64,000 nt of DNA, taken from NCBI GenBank assembly GCA_008973525.1, contig WACJ01000107.1:930001-994000 (forward strand). The letters run 5' to 3'. Positions 1 to 15,050 of the stretch are shown here, piece by piece (position 1 is the first letter of the stretch; each line of letters starts with the position of its first letter). This DNA is from Stenopsyche tienmushanensis. Taxonomy: Eukaryota > Arthropoda > Insecta > Trichoptera > Stenopsychidae. Below the pieces are notes generated by a model. It was given only the letters and a program-made list of their open reading frames with translations. It searched no databases and had not been told where the DNA came from. The translations under genes and the position numbers were made by a program.

Positions 1-3000
1 ATTATTGCACGCAAGCTATTATTTTACCTATATAAACGCCGCTTCGCGACGGGTTACATGCTGTCGTTTTTTGATTAAATGTATCAATTATTTTAGGTAG
101 GATTGTATATCGAGCGTCATTTATATAAAATGCATTCGTCCAATTTGTGCACAATTGTTGCGTTTCGTCATTTCGAATAAAAATTAATTGTTATATACTT
201 CGTAGCGATTAATTCTGACGTAATGTAATTTTATGTCCCGTTCCTATGGGAGAGGATTTAGGGACTGTTCGTCGGAGAGGATGTATTTATTTTGTGTGGG
301 TAGTGAATAAAACCGAGATCGGATTACTTTATTAGTTATATTATGTAGCCCAATCTGTGTTTTCCCACGCGTTTGGTGAAAAGCCATTCATATTTTTATT
401 TGGCATAGCCTTGTTATGGCTTTCATATTTTATCTCTTCCAATTGTGGCCGTCAGTCAATATTTGTTTTTATGATGCCATGATGTACATCAAGCTTTTCA
501 TTAATATTAAAATGGCCCGTGTGCATTGCAGCATTATATTTTTGCACACGATGCAAATCGTTCGAATGTATGAGCGCCGGTTTTATGCTCCGGTTTTATC
601 GACGTGCCGATTCCGTGCGAAGAATGATGGTAGGCGTTTTACGTCTAATTCATACACCCCTATGGTTAATTCATTAGGATGTGCTGACCACATTTGCTCG
701 ATTACTATAAAGGCGAAGAATCTATCCGGAATTTATGACCGGACACAATTTGAGACCGTTGCCCAATTAGTTTGGTTGTATTGAAATCACTTATTTTTTG
801 CAATAAATGAACTTATTTCAACCCTTTGCTTTGGCATGAATTGAAACACAAACACTGCCTGTGTGTTGATCTATGGCAAAATCATGTAGTTGCCAGTCTT
901 TGAGTAATTGTTTGTTCAGTTCCGAACTGGCATGTGAAATAAGTAAGAAAATTGGATTACTCCTTTGAATGTGTAAACGTTTTTCGCCTCCAGAGTTTCC
1001 GCTCAGGTCCAGGCTCCGGGGATCGGCGCCTTTGCCTTTCGCTGGAGTCCTTCGTGACAAGTTAATTAGTTAGCAGGGGTCAGTGGAGACCCAGCGTGGA
1101 CACAGAAATCACACCGAAACTAATCGACAATTAGGCAAATGGTGGGACCGCAGAGTATCCAAAAAGGACGAGGGTGTAAAGCATCGATCAAATATTTACA
1201 ATCGTCGAATGTGGTGGTCGGAAATACAAACGTCCAGTCTGTAAAGGTTATTCATTCCGAAATAAACACAAACATGTGGATCAAAAATACATGCGCCTTG
1301 ATCTCAGCAAACATTTTGATTCGCACAAATTTATAAAAATGTCAATCAGACGTCTTTAATATTGATTTAACGGCGAGTTGATTCTTAAAATTTTTAAATT
1401 CATTTCATAAAATCTTTTCTCTTGAATCAAGAGGTCAAAGAAGCTAATTTTTAGGCATTCAAAAGACGATCTGACAAGACAATAATAAGAAGTTATAGCA
1501 TAAAATGCTTTTATCCTGCAATGAAGCATTTATTTATGGCTGTTTTGCGATGAAATTCAATTTAATGATGATAGATAAGTTTGCTTATTACCACAGGAAT
1601 ATTTTTACCTGGTATTTTCAACATTTAACTGAATGTTCATCAATTGATTTCGCAGAATTCATTGCTTTCATACTTTCAAGGGCTTTATCAATTTCAAAGC
1701 GTTTAATGGCAAATGAAAAAAAATCGCAAAGAAATTTTATCGCGTTGCTCAATCATAGGACGGTGTCCTTTTTTGAATTTGCTTTTTAATAACGAATATT
1801 CAATGGAAATTCGATAAAGTCATTTTCAATCATTTTTAAAACCCATTGATATCATTTGTATCAATATAATTAAAATATCAGAAATCCAAGATTTAATAAT
1901 TTTTTGTGTTATTTTTCTAATGGTCGTAATTATGTGATAATATAAAAGTAATCAGTTTGAGTGCTGTTTCTTCAACTAGTCTTAAAAGGTTTATTCACAT
2001 CCAAACTTCTAGTTGCGAAGTCATTCCACCAGGAATGCTCACTGAATCTGTTTTCAGTTTGAAGCATTAGAAATGTTCTATTTTTGCTGAATCAAAATTA
2101 TTTTTATCCAAACAGCACCAACTTTTTCATTTATGCTTCGATTCGTATTCAAAAATATCACAGTTGATTTACTTCATTGTGTTGAAAACATGTTTTATTC
2201 CTGTTATATTAATTTTCTTGGCATAATTTGTTTGGCAACTTTTCCTATGATCTATGAAGTTTTACTTCTACCGCGTGACAGTTTCATGCATTTATTAAAA
2301 TGTACCTAAACTACGGATGTTTTTTTAGTCTCATCATGTTTAGTTCTTCCCTCCTCCCATAAGAATTCTACACAAATTGTGAAGAAGTGACACGAATTTT
2401 ACCTTTAAATTTTTTACCACCCGTGTTATACATGACCGCATCTGTGCACAAGGGACTGTTAAAATGGTTTTCACCCTAGCTTGATAGGAGATACTGTTCC
2501 CGTATTCTCTAGAAAGCTTTTACAATAAAATCAACACTGTCTTCGAGAATCTACCTGTACTTCCTATCGAAATGGTATCCTTTAATACTTTCACCCAGAT
2601 GACCTACTAGATGAGCGTTAAAAATGAAACTCTATCGTCGTGAATTATTTTAAAATATATTATTTTTAACCTGAAGTAGGTTTATTAATTATCATAATCA
2701 AACGGAAAGTAAATGATTGAATAGCCCGAATTATCTATCACCCTATTTGTGAGGCCAGCAATGTCATAAAATTTATCTATTGAATCCATTAAGTCATATA
2801 CCGATGTTTATCACTTGGGGTGAAATATATTTCTAACACTAGTTTCTTTAAGCGCTCAGTGGTGTTTTCAGCAGAAAATAAATTCTTTTTCGCGTAAGCG
2901 CTTACGACTTTTTTTTGGTATTTTTCAAAACAGCTCACGTAAGGAACATGTTAATGTATAGAGAAGTATAAAGCAGGCTTAGTTTTAAGACTCGGCTTGA

Positions 3001-3727
3001 CAGGAATAAATACGTCACACACATTTCTAAATATGATTTACGGTATAAATTAAAGGGCAAGCGCTCTGGTAACTTTTTTCGCGTTTATTGTACTTTAATA
3101 TTTATTACTCCCGTAAAAATGTGTTTCGAGTCTGTGTGGTGACATGAAACGTCATAAATCACACTTTTCACACTCTTCGCTTCAGCGGTCGAGGGTCACA
3201 TTTCATCCGATTTTATCGTATACGAGTCGCTTTTGGAACTGCTGAGAAACTGTCAGCATTTAAAGACTGATGAGAATACCTGTTCTTCAAGGGAAAGCTA
3301 TTAACTATATATTTCCAAACGCTTAGATGCTTGGATTTAAAGATAGCTGAGAAATTATCTGAGGAATGGAAAGCCTTCGAGATATGACCGTTTGTATGTA
3401 TATATATTTTAATAATGCTTCGTAATAATACATGTCCAGAAACGTGTTTCTATCATTGTTACCACAACCGAATGAAGTGTTCGTACATTTCCAATTTTAT
3501 GGAAATAATATCATGACTCAATTTTAGCATTTAATAGACGGCATTTAATAATAATTGTAATATTAATGGATTTCCATTTAACTAGTTAGTTAATATAGTT
3601 CAACAACTCGACGAACGCGATTCCCTGGTGCTATCTGTGGGGAAACGGGTCTTAATATATCCAATACACGTATGCAACTTTTGTCGAAATATACTCCCAC
3701 ATAACACCGTCATGTAATATTTACATA

Positions 3728-3753
3728 ATATATATATATATATATATATATAT
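3728..3753. repeat. AT dinucleotide microsatellite
   Basis: About 13 uninterrupted AT units; no other feature attached. Confidence 0.95.
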
Positions 3754-3809
3754 TGATCTCATTTTTCATAATTTAAATTGAATTGAATACGGATAATGAA
3801 ACACAGAAG

Positions 3810-4230
3810 AAGACTTGTAGGTTCGAGAAAAACGCGTTAAAAGATTTCATTATCGTATGACCGGCCAAGTTACTGCGTTACTAAAATAGCTTTAACTCCG
3901 TAAATAGTTAGAATATTGGAAATTCCTTTATTGTATTTTTAAAAGTCAAAACATTGGAAAAATGCAAAAAAAGCAAATCAATTTTTTCAAAAATCTAAAC
4001 CAGAATAAAGGGCGTAGTTGTAATTCAGCTATAGCAGATGTAATATAATTTACACACTCCCATATTTTTTTTTTCCAAATTTCGGTTTGTGTTGATGATT
4101 TATTTCATATTTTATCCAAAATATCTCGATACGTACCGTTTATGTAATTAAAAAAAAGTTTAAAAAAAACCGCATAACTTCGAAATCGCACAAAAAAAAT
4201 AGCACAAAAAGATATTTGAGTGCATTATTT
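3810..4230. repeat. Dispersed Mutator-associated repeat, copy at 3.8 kb
   Basis: Nearly co-linear with 56130-56545: GACCGGCCAAG, TTAAAAGTCAAAACATTGGA, AAAATCTAAACCAGAATAAA, then ACCGCATAACTTCGAAATCG and a TTTGAGTGCAT end. It begins with TTCGAGAAAAACGCGTTAAA, the motif also next to the transposase relic at 40 kb. Confidence 0.7.
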
Positions 4231-7200
4231 TTTTAAATTCGATTTTCGAATGTATTCTATTGAAAAAGTAATAATATATTGGATTGAATCAAGCTATGCT
4301 ATATGAATACTGCAATATTTCATTAACCTTTAATGTAAAAGTACCGTGTCAAATATAAAGTGCAAGACAAAGTAAATACCTAATTATTTCTATTTAAATG
4401 ATATTATCCTAGTACACGTGGAAGGCAAAAGGATATTAGATATAATACTTATATCCGATAACATATCTAGGACCGTATGAATTGGAAAACTAGATAGATT
4501 CATTACAGCATCCTAATAATATATATCAAGATCAGACAGTATCAAATATCTCTACTAGTAGGATATTTGAGAACTTGGATTCTTTGTTATTTTTTATTCA
4601 TGATTAATATTGTCATCATTATTCATAGTGAAATAATATTTTTGTCCATATTTAAATTAGCATTCCCATAGATGCATGGATGACAATATGCAGACAAACA
4701 AAAGACGAACAGTGTATATTTATATATTATGCACATAATACATTGTTTTTAATTAATTAATAAGTTAACCAGCACAATATAAATGCTCTGTGGCTCGAAA
4801 TGAAATTTTGCAAAGACCACAACATAGAGTAATTAAATTGTAGCATTAATAGAAGTGTGGTAATTGCTCTAGTTGTAGCAAATGAGTGGATAAAAATTAC
4901 TTTAAAGACTCTATAAATAGTATGAAATGCTCTTTAAGTCATGCAATTGCCCGCTGAAGCCTTAAATGGTAAAGTTGTGTTTTATTTTTTGTTGGTAAAA
5001 CTTTCGTTTTCAATGTGTTTGTACCTTCAAATATGGTATTGAAACTACAAGCACAAATAGAAGGCCAAAAGACAAATTCTCCGTATCTAATTAAAAAAAA
5101 TGCAAATAATGAATTAATTGTTTTTAACGGGTTTGTTAGATATTTAATAAACTAAAATGTGGCATTTAAAATTTTAAGTATCAAAGAAAATGTGTTCGAT
5201 GTATTTGATTTTGGTTGTCCATTTTCTTTTTTGTTACTTTAATAGCTATTATTTGGCTAAAAAATGTCCATGTCTTCGCTTGTAGTTATTTATGGTGTTG
5301 AATTAATGCCAGTAATTATTTGGTTAGCAGAAGCCAGAATTTAATCAAATTCTATATTGCGGTCTTTGTTGAAATATTAAATCTCACCATCTGTATTCAT
5401 CAAGTTTAGTTGAAACGTTGTTCAACATCAAATTAACTATTTTAATGATACTCGCTCATAAAAATGTATGAATCCTTTAATCCATTTATCACTGCAATTC
5501 TACCCGGCCGGCTTCTAGTGGTTTCGCAGTTTTTAATTAAAACGCTGGATTTTAAATATTTCTCGCGCAAAAACGGCGTGCATTAACGGCCTCAACATTG
5601 CAAGAACACTTTATATTCTCGCTGGCAGTTCCTGCGTGGGCTATGCGATGACCGGACCAGAGTTCGCAGATACCCTGACTCCTGCAAGCTGCAGAAACTT
5701 ACGTCATGGCCATGTTGGCAAACCGGTTTTGCAAGTATTATCGTTTGAATAGCTGCTTCAGGCTTTGAACCTTCGTATGCCAAAAGAAAAAAATGCGGTG
5801 AGCTTATCGATATCGCCTTTGTTCACAACGTTCGGTTGGTATTAGAAAGTTTATCTAACACACTAATGAAACTGTGTGTTTAGATAATTTTATTGGTTGC
5901 TATAATATTTGTCCGCGGGCAGAATGTACCTATTAAACAAAAGTTTTATGACCGTATGACTTCCGTTCTTCAGTCTTTGTTTGGAATTGCGTAAACTTAA
6001 TCGGCTGCTGATATGAGTACGAGTGCCTAAGATGGCTTTATTGTATATTTGTTTGGCGTGTATATAGATATTTTCAAAATTTAATTTTTTTACACATTTA
6101 ATACTAAAAGGAGTGCGTTTAGGATAAACTGTGTTAATTGGACATTATGTAGGTCTATATCTTGCCCTTATAAAGAAAGAAGGCACTAGATTCCATATAT
6201 TTCTAGCAGGTTTTCACTACAATCCGAAGAAATTTGCTCAATCTTTAAAAACCGCTCACGCACTAAAACCACCCACACAAAGAGCTTTTCGATACGTTTA
6301 TTTGAGTGACTCGCTGGATAGCATTCACAAATTAAATTAGAAGTTTATGCCACCTTTGATATTGAACGCATGAGGAGGTGAATGTTTGATGGAGATAATA
6401 TGAGTGTAGCCTCTAAAACGAATATTGAAAAAGCCTGCAGTGGGCTGCATATTTTTATTTAAAATTATCGAAATACACCGTAACAGCCAAAGGGTTAATA
6501 GTGACATGAGAGTGGCTCTCAGATAATTTCATTCATGATTCTGTCATATCGTATTTAAAATCAGAAAACATTCAGCATGAATAAAATTTGAGCCTTAGAT
6601 TAATTTCAATTTAAGAGTAAATTTAAGAAAAAATCTACTTTACGTAATTTTGAAATATCAAAAATCCCTCTTAAATTTCTTGTGTTCGTGCTTGAAAGAG
6701 CACCATTATTGATTCGGTAAATTAAATCATCTCTATTTGTGAAGCAAAAGGATTAAAAAAAGGAGATCATAACTTCGATAATGGAAAATTCTTCAAATCC
6801 AATTTCATATTGTTACTGAAGATCTTTAAAGTGGATTAAAATCACGGTAACTGTTTTCTTTCTTTGAAAGTGCACCAGATACTATTTCTTCAGTTCGAAC
6901 ATACTTTTGCGGAGCCAATCATTTTAGTTAAACATTTATATATTTTCGATATATATTATGTAATATTTCTGGTAAATTGTTGTATAGCTCAAATATTCTG
7001 GATTTTTTAATATTATATTAAATAATGTATAATATTTTACCAGCAGAGTCCTATGCATAATTATGCTTTAATCAAAAATATAAGATTGTATAGAATGCAT
7101 ACAGACAGGTATACATTCAAGATTACTTTTGCATAGATTATAATTTATGAGTGGAATAATTACTGTTTAATTTCTTTCACTATTAAATATTTTTGGAATC

Positions 7201-10195
7201 ATAAGAACCCAATTAGATAACCTGCCAAATGTTATTGGTCAAATACAATGAAAGGTTTTATTCCCAGTATTTAATTTGGTTTCCGTATTTAGAAATAATT
7301 GATAATACAAACATTAGATTGATTCTTCTTGCATCGTATTTGAAGAGTAGAATTGCATTGTAGCATCTATTTTAACATCAATTAAATGCATCAACCATTC
7401 TTGAACTTACATTTCAATCAAATTTTTGGTCATATACATTTGTTAAGCCGTCATAATATGCATTCCGCAAATCTTGGAGATAATAGCAAATGAGGGAAAT
7501 CTATTAAATAATACGATGCTCCATTATGTATTTTGAGCGAATTTAACTTATTAAACGTATTTTAATTAGACGAAACATAGTAGTCAATGACAAAATTTCG
7601 ATTCGACGAAAAATAAATATGATTATCGATCGATTAATAGATCGATCGTCTAGATCGATTAGCTGGCTGGTTTGCTTCTATATCTGGAATAATAAATACT
7701 GAGACGATTAATAAAGTCGGGGAAAGCTTCATATGAATGATGGATTTGCATATTGGCTAAAATGTCATTTAAACGTTTAATTATTTTGCAATTCTATAAT
7801 GAAATTTCTTCTTTAAATATTCTTATCCTGGTATATGTGAAATACAATGGGATACTACTGCCACATGGAAATATTATATTCCTTCGTTTTTTTAATATGT
7901 AAGGCATTTTAAGAAGATTATTTATATATTTAATATAGTATTTAAATTTATTTTTCTTATAATTAGTGGAGATATTAAACAAGATGGTAATAAATGCATC
8001 CTCTGGAATTTATGCAGTCGTTCGGGTTTTATTGTTTATTTTTTAAATGTCATTTTTTTTTTATTAAATTTCATCTTTTTGTGCTTTATTGAATGTCATG
8101 CCTCATATTTCTTTGTTAAAAAGCCTTCTCCCCTCGTACAAGTATCAACTTCAATTACAGTCTAATTCAATATATTTATTGATGTGGGAGAGATGTCCAA
8201 TTCTATTCGCAGTAAGAGCCTGTGGCATTGCGGTTTCATATAGCCTTAGAATTACCTGCACGTATTTGTGATACATCCTTCTTGTCACATGACCACTCCG
8301 TCTCCATTTCGTTCGGAGAATTGCGTTTTTTCCCTTCCCGTGATGTTATTTAATTATTTATTGAAGGACGAGCCCTGCCCGAATCGATATATCTGCACAT
8401 CGAACAAAATTCGAGGCGAGCGTGGCAAATTAAAAATTCCCCAAGCATTTATTATGAATGAAAGGAAGGATTTGGCTTGATTCGATTGTAATATTTTCGT
8501 CGTCATAGACAATGCAAATTGAGTCACGCCTTTCACGTATTAAGGGCTAAAGGCATTGTCGTATCCGACACGTGACGGCCGCAGAAAGTTGTCTGTTTTC
8601 ATACACTAATTGCCGCAACCTTAAAAGTTTATCAAACCAACTTTGCATTGTTTATCTGGTTAGTGTTAATGCTACGGTCGTATTTACATACGGAGAATTA
8701 TTCAACGCCAAAAAGGCGTGTTTACTTGCCAGAGGCCTAAGGGGCCTACCCCCGCGACAATTCGGAATCCAAACATCACTCCCACAGAATCCGGGGCCCT
8801 TCTCCCCGGGATTATATCAGGCGTTGATGCGTTTTATCAGCATTCATCAGATTATTTGCATGTTACGAATTTTAACCCTTTCGGATTTCGGACCGTACCG
8901 AATCTAATAGATAAATAATCCTAATATAATAAGATCCGTTCACGATATGAGCAGTGGTTAGAAATTAAATTAACAAGGATTAGCAGCATATTGCAAAGCT
9001 ATTTGGAGCCGTGCTAGTGGAAATTTTCAGACCATTTAATTGGTAGTAAATAACATTAATGACTGCTAGTTTTATTTGCAGTTTTCATATTGAGAAATTT
9101 ATCTACGTTACAAAGAAATATTTTGAAATCATACATCTTCAAAAACCAGGTCAATATCATTGTATACAACGTGTGATTTTTTTTCTTCTCAATACATTAC
9201 TTATAGGAAACATATTTTTAATGAATTATGCTGTTTTTTGGTTAATATTAACTAAAATGTTATTACTGATGAGATTGATATTGACTTATGTTAAGTCTAA
9301 TGATTTATTTATGCCATTTAAGGATAAGTAAATAAAGTTCATATAATATGTTCTCCAACCATGTTTTCATAATGATTTCGCTATTCGAATAATATTTAAG
9401 CTGCCAATATTTGCATCCCGATAGAGCTAATTAAGGAACATCTATTGATTGAAATTTGAAAATATTGACTCACCTAAATACTAATCTAAATAAACACGAT
9501 ATTATTATATCGGCAGTTCCAAAAACACGTGTCGTTTTCTATATCGGTTTTATAGGTGTTAGAAAAAACGACGCAATTTGAATCAATAATATATTCTCTC
9601 TATTACAGTTTGCCAACAGGTTAACAGTTTTTGAATTCCCTTGTTGAAATTCTTCAATTTAGAAGGAAAATAAGGAAGAAAAGCAGATTTTTATATACCC
9701 ACCAAATTCGTATTTTAAGAAAGGGTAGTTTTTGTCCCGCTGCGTGCGATTTTCAAATTAAATTAAATTAAGAAACTTACGCTTTTTTGAACTACCGATA
9801 CAAAATGTCTCCTAATAACGTAATATTGATTTGAATTTATGTTGCATCGAATACCCAATTGAACTCTCGAGTACCCAATTAGTCCAAAATAATTCTGTAT
9901 ATAAATTATTTCCATTCATGTTCACGTTTTGTCTGGCATAAAAAGACCATTCATTATTTTATGAATAGGTCCAATATCAGTATTTATAAAATGATACATT
10001 GCGAATTTTGCATGAGGTGCAATTTTCCGAAAATCTGCTATGTGATTTAAAATTCTAATACGATAACAAACCTACGCCAATTTTTTGATGGATTTGGGAA
10101 ATTGTATCAAATGTATGATATTTTATGTTGTATTTAGATTTAAGATTGAATTAATTAATTGCTATATAAGAATTATTTGTGTTAGATGATAACGC

Positions 10196-10312
10196 CTAAG
10201 CTCGCCAATTAGTAGTTACGCCACTGTTTCCAAGCGACCAGATTTCGGCGGGAATGTCTCGATTTATTAGCCTTCATCGTGCTGGTGAGGTGTACGATTT
10301 CTGTTAGATAAA
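10196..10312. mobile_element. Short fragment of the same hAT relic family
   Basis: Contains CTAAGCTCGCCAATTAGTAG, GTTACGCCACTGTTTCCAAG and TTCATCGTGCTGGTGAGGTG, near-identical to 32845-32960 and 26325-26440. Flanking sequence is unrelated, so only about 120 bp is left. Confidence 0.75.
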
Positions 10313-11602
10313 AAGAAAAACCGATGGACGGTGATGATATATTTTTTACATACAGAAGTCGCCGGAAATTTGTACTGTTGACAATCGAGCAATAAATGAG
10401 GCTTAAATTGCCTGCATATGTAATTTTATAACGGAAATTGGACGCTAATTGGCATCCCCGCAATGCTAAATACACACAAGAAAATCTATTACTATTTAAA
10501 CCTATACATTTAAAGGGGCGATACATCGTTTCTTGGTTTCTGGACGAAAAAGACAAAGCTGGAAAACAGCAGCGCTAAGTTAGATCGCTTAGTTACAGCA
10601 TCGTACAATGTAAAATACATTTTACATACAATGTAAAATGTGGCATTGTTTGTGCTTCTTTTATATTTGCATAATTTTTGCACAGCCTGTACGTCGAAGC
10701 GACATATTTGAATATTCATTGCTAGATATTTTCATTGATAAATCTATTCGCTCTTCATTTTTTTCTTCCAGTTGTGGATTTAATTCGGGTTTGTATATTA
10801 AATATGAACACTCCGAGCGGTCTTTTGCATTGGTAAAAATTCGCATTTTCAAATTTGCTCAGACGAAATAAATGTACTGTTATTAAATTTTGTATTGCTT
10901 TTCAGCATAAAAGCCTTTATAATTTATTGGATTTTTAGAACTGAAGTATTGCGACAATTTTAATAAATAATGACTCTATTAAGAATGGAAGCTGTTCTAA
11001 GCTGGTAATTTCAATGGTTTCATGTATTAATAATGTAATTTAGGCGATTAATTCATTATTTTCTAGTATATTTGCTTTTTATGAAATCACCAAAATGTAT
11101 GACATCAACATTTAATTTAATACATATTGATAAATAATTTATAAATAATAGTCATGATTTTGCGATATATTGCTTTTGTGACTTTTTTCGTATGGATATA
11201 TATTTTGTCTTTTTATTTGGAGCGAACGCACAACTTTAGGGGGTTGAATATATTTTCATAAACCTTAGTGACATGATTTTGCAAACTTAAATAAGTTTGC
11301 GGAGATGGGGGTGGATTCTTTGAGGGATTATTCACATTTCCACACTTCATCGGTCGCAATTTTCGATTCGGATTTTTTTCCCACTGCGGCTTTCGAAGTT
11401 ATCGTTGAGTGATGTTTATTTCGGAGTTTTATAATCGACGGAAAACGGATCCGGAAGGTATTCATTTTTCTACCCCGCATTTCGGCAAGGGAAGATTATT
11501 TTCTTTCGCAAAGTTTGAATCGTTCGAGCGGAAATGAGAGATTGAAAAATTGAAAGGTCACAAATTCGGCAAATCGTACGCATAAAATATTTTTTTAATT
11601 AT

Positions 11603-11655
11603 ACACTTGAACCTTTTTTTGTGCGGTAGATGCGTTCCGCTGAAAATCGCACAAA
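11603..11655. repeat. Solo terminal fragment of the same repeat
   Basis: TACACTTGAACCTTTTTTTG followed by TGCGGTAGATGCGTTCCGC matches the left end of the 45190-45841 element; flanking DNA does not continue the similarity. Confidence 0.55.
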
Positions 11656-14520
11656 AAGAATTGTTCGATGAGCCACAAATGAAATCAGGCCGTTAATTCC
11701 GTATTTTTGTTGTGGAAGCAGCTTAAGAATTAATGAAGTGACAGATTTCAGAAGTTATAAGGCTATCTTCTCGTATAATCTGTTTATAGCTTCAACATTA
11801 TTCGAAAGTCTTCCAGCCAAGCCCGAATCAATACGACCAGAGCAGAAATGAGTAAACAGCTTCGTCACTATTCATAAGCGATGTTCTCAAAGCGAAAATG
11901 TCAGAGGACTTACAGGATAACCTGAAACACTTGGATGCAGAAGCTTCATAGGACGATATGAAAATCAGAAATTTTGGCAATAAAAATTAATAAGCATCAT
12001 TTTTTATTCCAATCCAAACGAAAAATTATTATTTAGAAATCGTATTTGAAACTTTTCTTCTTTATTTGGGGTATTTTCTTTGCAATTTAAAAAAAAAATC
12101 CCATGAACTTATTGAGTGATGTATTATTTAAAGGATTTACATCAACAAATTGCTGATAATGAAATGATTTGTATGCATTTTAAGTCTCAAAACTTGTGTT
12201 TGTCCAGATTTAAATTTACCAAGTTCTTCCGTAATCAGAATATTCTTGTGTGTATCAAATCCAAGATGTTTTAAATGCTCTGAATGGGGCTTACCTGTTC
12301 CTATACACACGTGGCAAGAACGCGCGCCAACTCATATGCAGCAAGATCTATTTGTTTTAATAAATTGAATTAAAGATGTTTTATTTGATTAGATGGCAGA
12401 GCTTCGCCCTGGCGATGTATTAAAATACTCCTCGTTAAGTTAAAAAGCTTTGACGCGTAATTCATTAGAAAGTTTATCTCTGAGCTTCTTGAGGAGTGCT
12501 ATCAGTCGAACAAAGGAACTCCTTTATTCAACTTGTTTACATCATTCATTTCCTAGACGGTTAATCGGCTCACCATACACAAATCGTGCCTCTCTCTTTA
12601 TCTCCGCACTCCCTAAACTCTTTATTTGGCCTTTTTAAATTGCATCTATTATAAATTCGTCTGGTACGTCACGTCCAACGCTGGAGGTGATGGATCGTCC
12701 TCGATGACCACGTTTCTTGTGTTGCTGTAGAGTGACTGCACGATGTTAACTCGCCTCTTCTGTTTTCATTGACGACATTTCAATACAAACACATTACAGG
12801 GCTTTGTTTCGAGACATTTGAATGCGTTTGGGAGCATAGGCGTGTGTGAGGTGTTGCCTCGTCATTAATATTTCGAATACAATATGAGAGTCATAATATG
12901 GTAATTACGTTTCAAAACTCATGACTTTGAATGGCGATAAAAAACACATTTTGCTTTAATTAACTATCCCTTCGCTTTAAAATATCATTAATTTATCATC
13001 GAGAACAAAGCATGTGAATTGTAGATGTGATATTTATACTCGTTAGCACTCAATCCGATTGTTTGAGATGTCTATTTGAATACAGAATTATTTTTGAAGT
13101 GAAAATTTTATAAGCGTGATAGGGCAAATTGGATTGAACGTCACAAAAAGTGAAGCTATAATTGGCAGTTGGTCAGAAAAATAGGAAAAATCGTTCATAG
13201 TCTTCATAGCATACATCATAGTCACGTTCCTCACAAAATCCTCAAAATTTCCCTTGATTTCACACCTTCGTTTACAATAAAATTAAGATATAAGATTTGT
13301 GTTCTAAAATATCACTAATAAATTTGTACAGAAAAATTCCGGGTTATATTTGAATCATATATCTAAAATATTCGAATACTCGAATATTTTAACGGTTTCA
13401 TATTCGTTATTCGAACAATTCATTTTTACGAATATTTGGGACCCTTAGTAATGACTTCTATGTAAGCGTTATATAAAAAGAATGTCTGATACAGTTTATA
13501 GGACATCGAAAAACATGAAGATGTATCTTTATAAATCCGACAAGCTGAATTGATACAACTCATTTGAGACCAGGAAAAACTGCAGAATGGCTCCTTGCGC
13601 CGAATAGGGAACAATGTTTAAATGGGACACGATGCGTCCTGAGGGAGGGCTTAAGCGCTGTATGTTCGTATCGAAAAATATATGGAGAAAGGTGAACCCG
13701 GTATAAATATTTTAAAATAATTCATCGACCGAAAAGGGTTAATAACTGTATTGCATATTGAAACAGATTCACATTTTTAAATGCTATCAATTATTTTACG
13801 TCGATGAGAATTTTAAATTTATTATGGCACGTGGAAAGTAACGGTAAAATTGTAGAAAAATACGTATTTTAGTAAGATACATTTTATTCGGTTTGTGGAT
13901 AAGTGGTTGATAATAAATTTGCTCCAAATTTGTATTATTTCTTAAGCACCATCGTTTTTATTTTATGATTTGCCATCGGGCAATTGAATAGAGGTCTTTT
14001 TCGAACAATGCCTCAACATGAGCTTTGAAAAAGCTCCATTAAAACAGTAGAATAAGATTAGATGAGTACTTTCTCCTTGAAGGACCTCCATCAAATCAAA
14101 CGTATCGCTCTTGTCCTTTACACCGTATATTTATTACCCGTGCATAATGTACAATTATATTTTATTGCATACTATAAACGTCTGCTTTTTTGCAACTTTG
14201 AAATATGTATTTTTGTTGCCATTAGAAAGCTTTATATATTATTTTTACTTGTGAACAAAGCTAAAGACACCAATCGGCGAAGAACATTCGTGTTAGTGCA
14301 TACAGTTTTGATTCGACTAGGGAATAAAGGCAATGTTATAAACAAAATAAATTACAGACACGTGCGGCGACATTTAAAAATTAATAATATCGTAGATTGT
14401 AATACAAATTAAGAGTGGCGATAGAAACCTCGGGGGCGATTCAAAGACGGGAAGGCTTCATAAAGTGGACGACGATCCTTGTCAAATCATTTGGGATTTT
14501 TTAACTAAATTTGTCTATGA

Positions 14521-15050
14521 TTAACCACTAAAGGAGTACTGTCCCAGGGCCTGGGATTCCCCCTCCACTTTTGTACATTGAGCTCGGAGATAGACAGAGA
14601 CAGAGAGAGATCGTAGCGCAGTTCGGGAGATAGAGACGGATAGCTTTCCCGCATACAACGCACGATTGTATAGATCGTTAGCCCAAATTTATCGACTAAT
14701 AATGATTTCAATTTCAAGTTTGTTTACTTGAAGAAATGACCGAATATTGTGTGCTATCGACAGTGTTTATTTATTTAATTTTATTATTCGTCGCTGCTTG
14801 TTGAATGAGTCTTTGTTTGATTATCATTTCCTTCTAAAGCATGAGTAAATGAATCGATTTCTTATGTATTGTTTATGGAAAAAATGACGTGGTCTTGTAT
14901 GCTATCAATAGTGCTTATTTACAATTGACTCTGCCTCGAATTGAAGCTTGTCTTATGCTGATAGGAGCTGACAGTAAGTAATCGGTGTAAAGCGATTATG
15001 GCATCAACGACTTCATCGATTTTAAATTTGCTCACTCCTCAAAATGTTAA
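14521..15050. mobile_element. piggyBac-like MITE, copy 1 (530 bp)
   Basis: Bounded by TTAA at 14521-14524 and 15047-15050, the target site of piggyBac transposons. The inner ends form an imperfect inverted repeat (TTAACCACTAAAGGAGTAC versus TTAACATTTTGAGGAGTGAG). It is alignable over its whole length with 52065-52593, which has nearly the same size. There is no coding capacity. Confidence 0.72.

Noticed and set aside
5592..5783. 63-residue minus-strand open frame in a GC-richer block
   Set aside because: Too short, no start context or splice sites, no similarity that I recognise.
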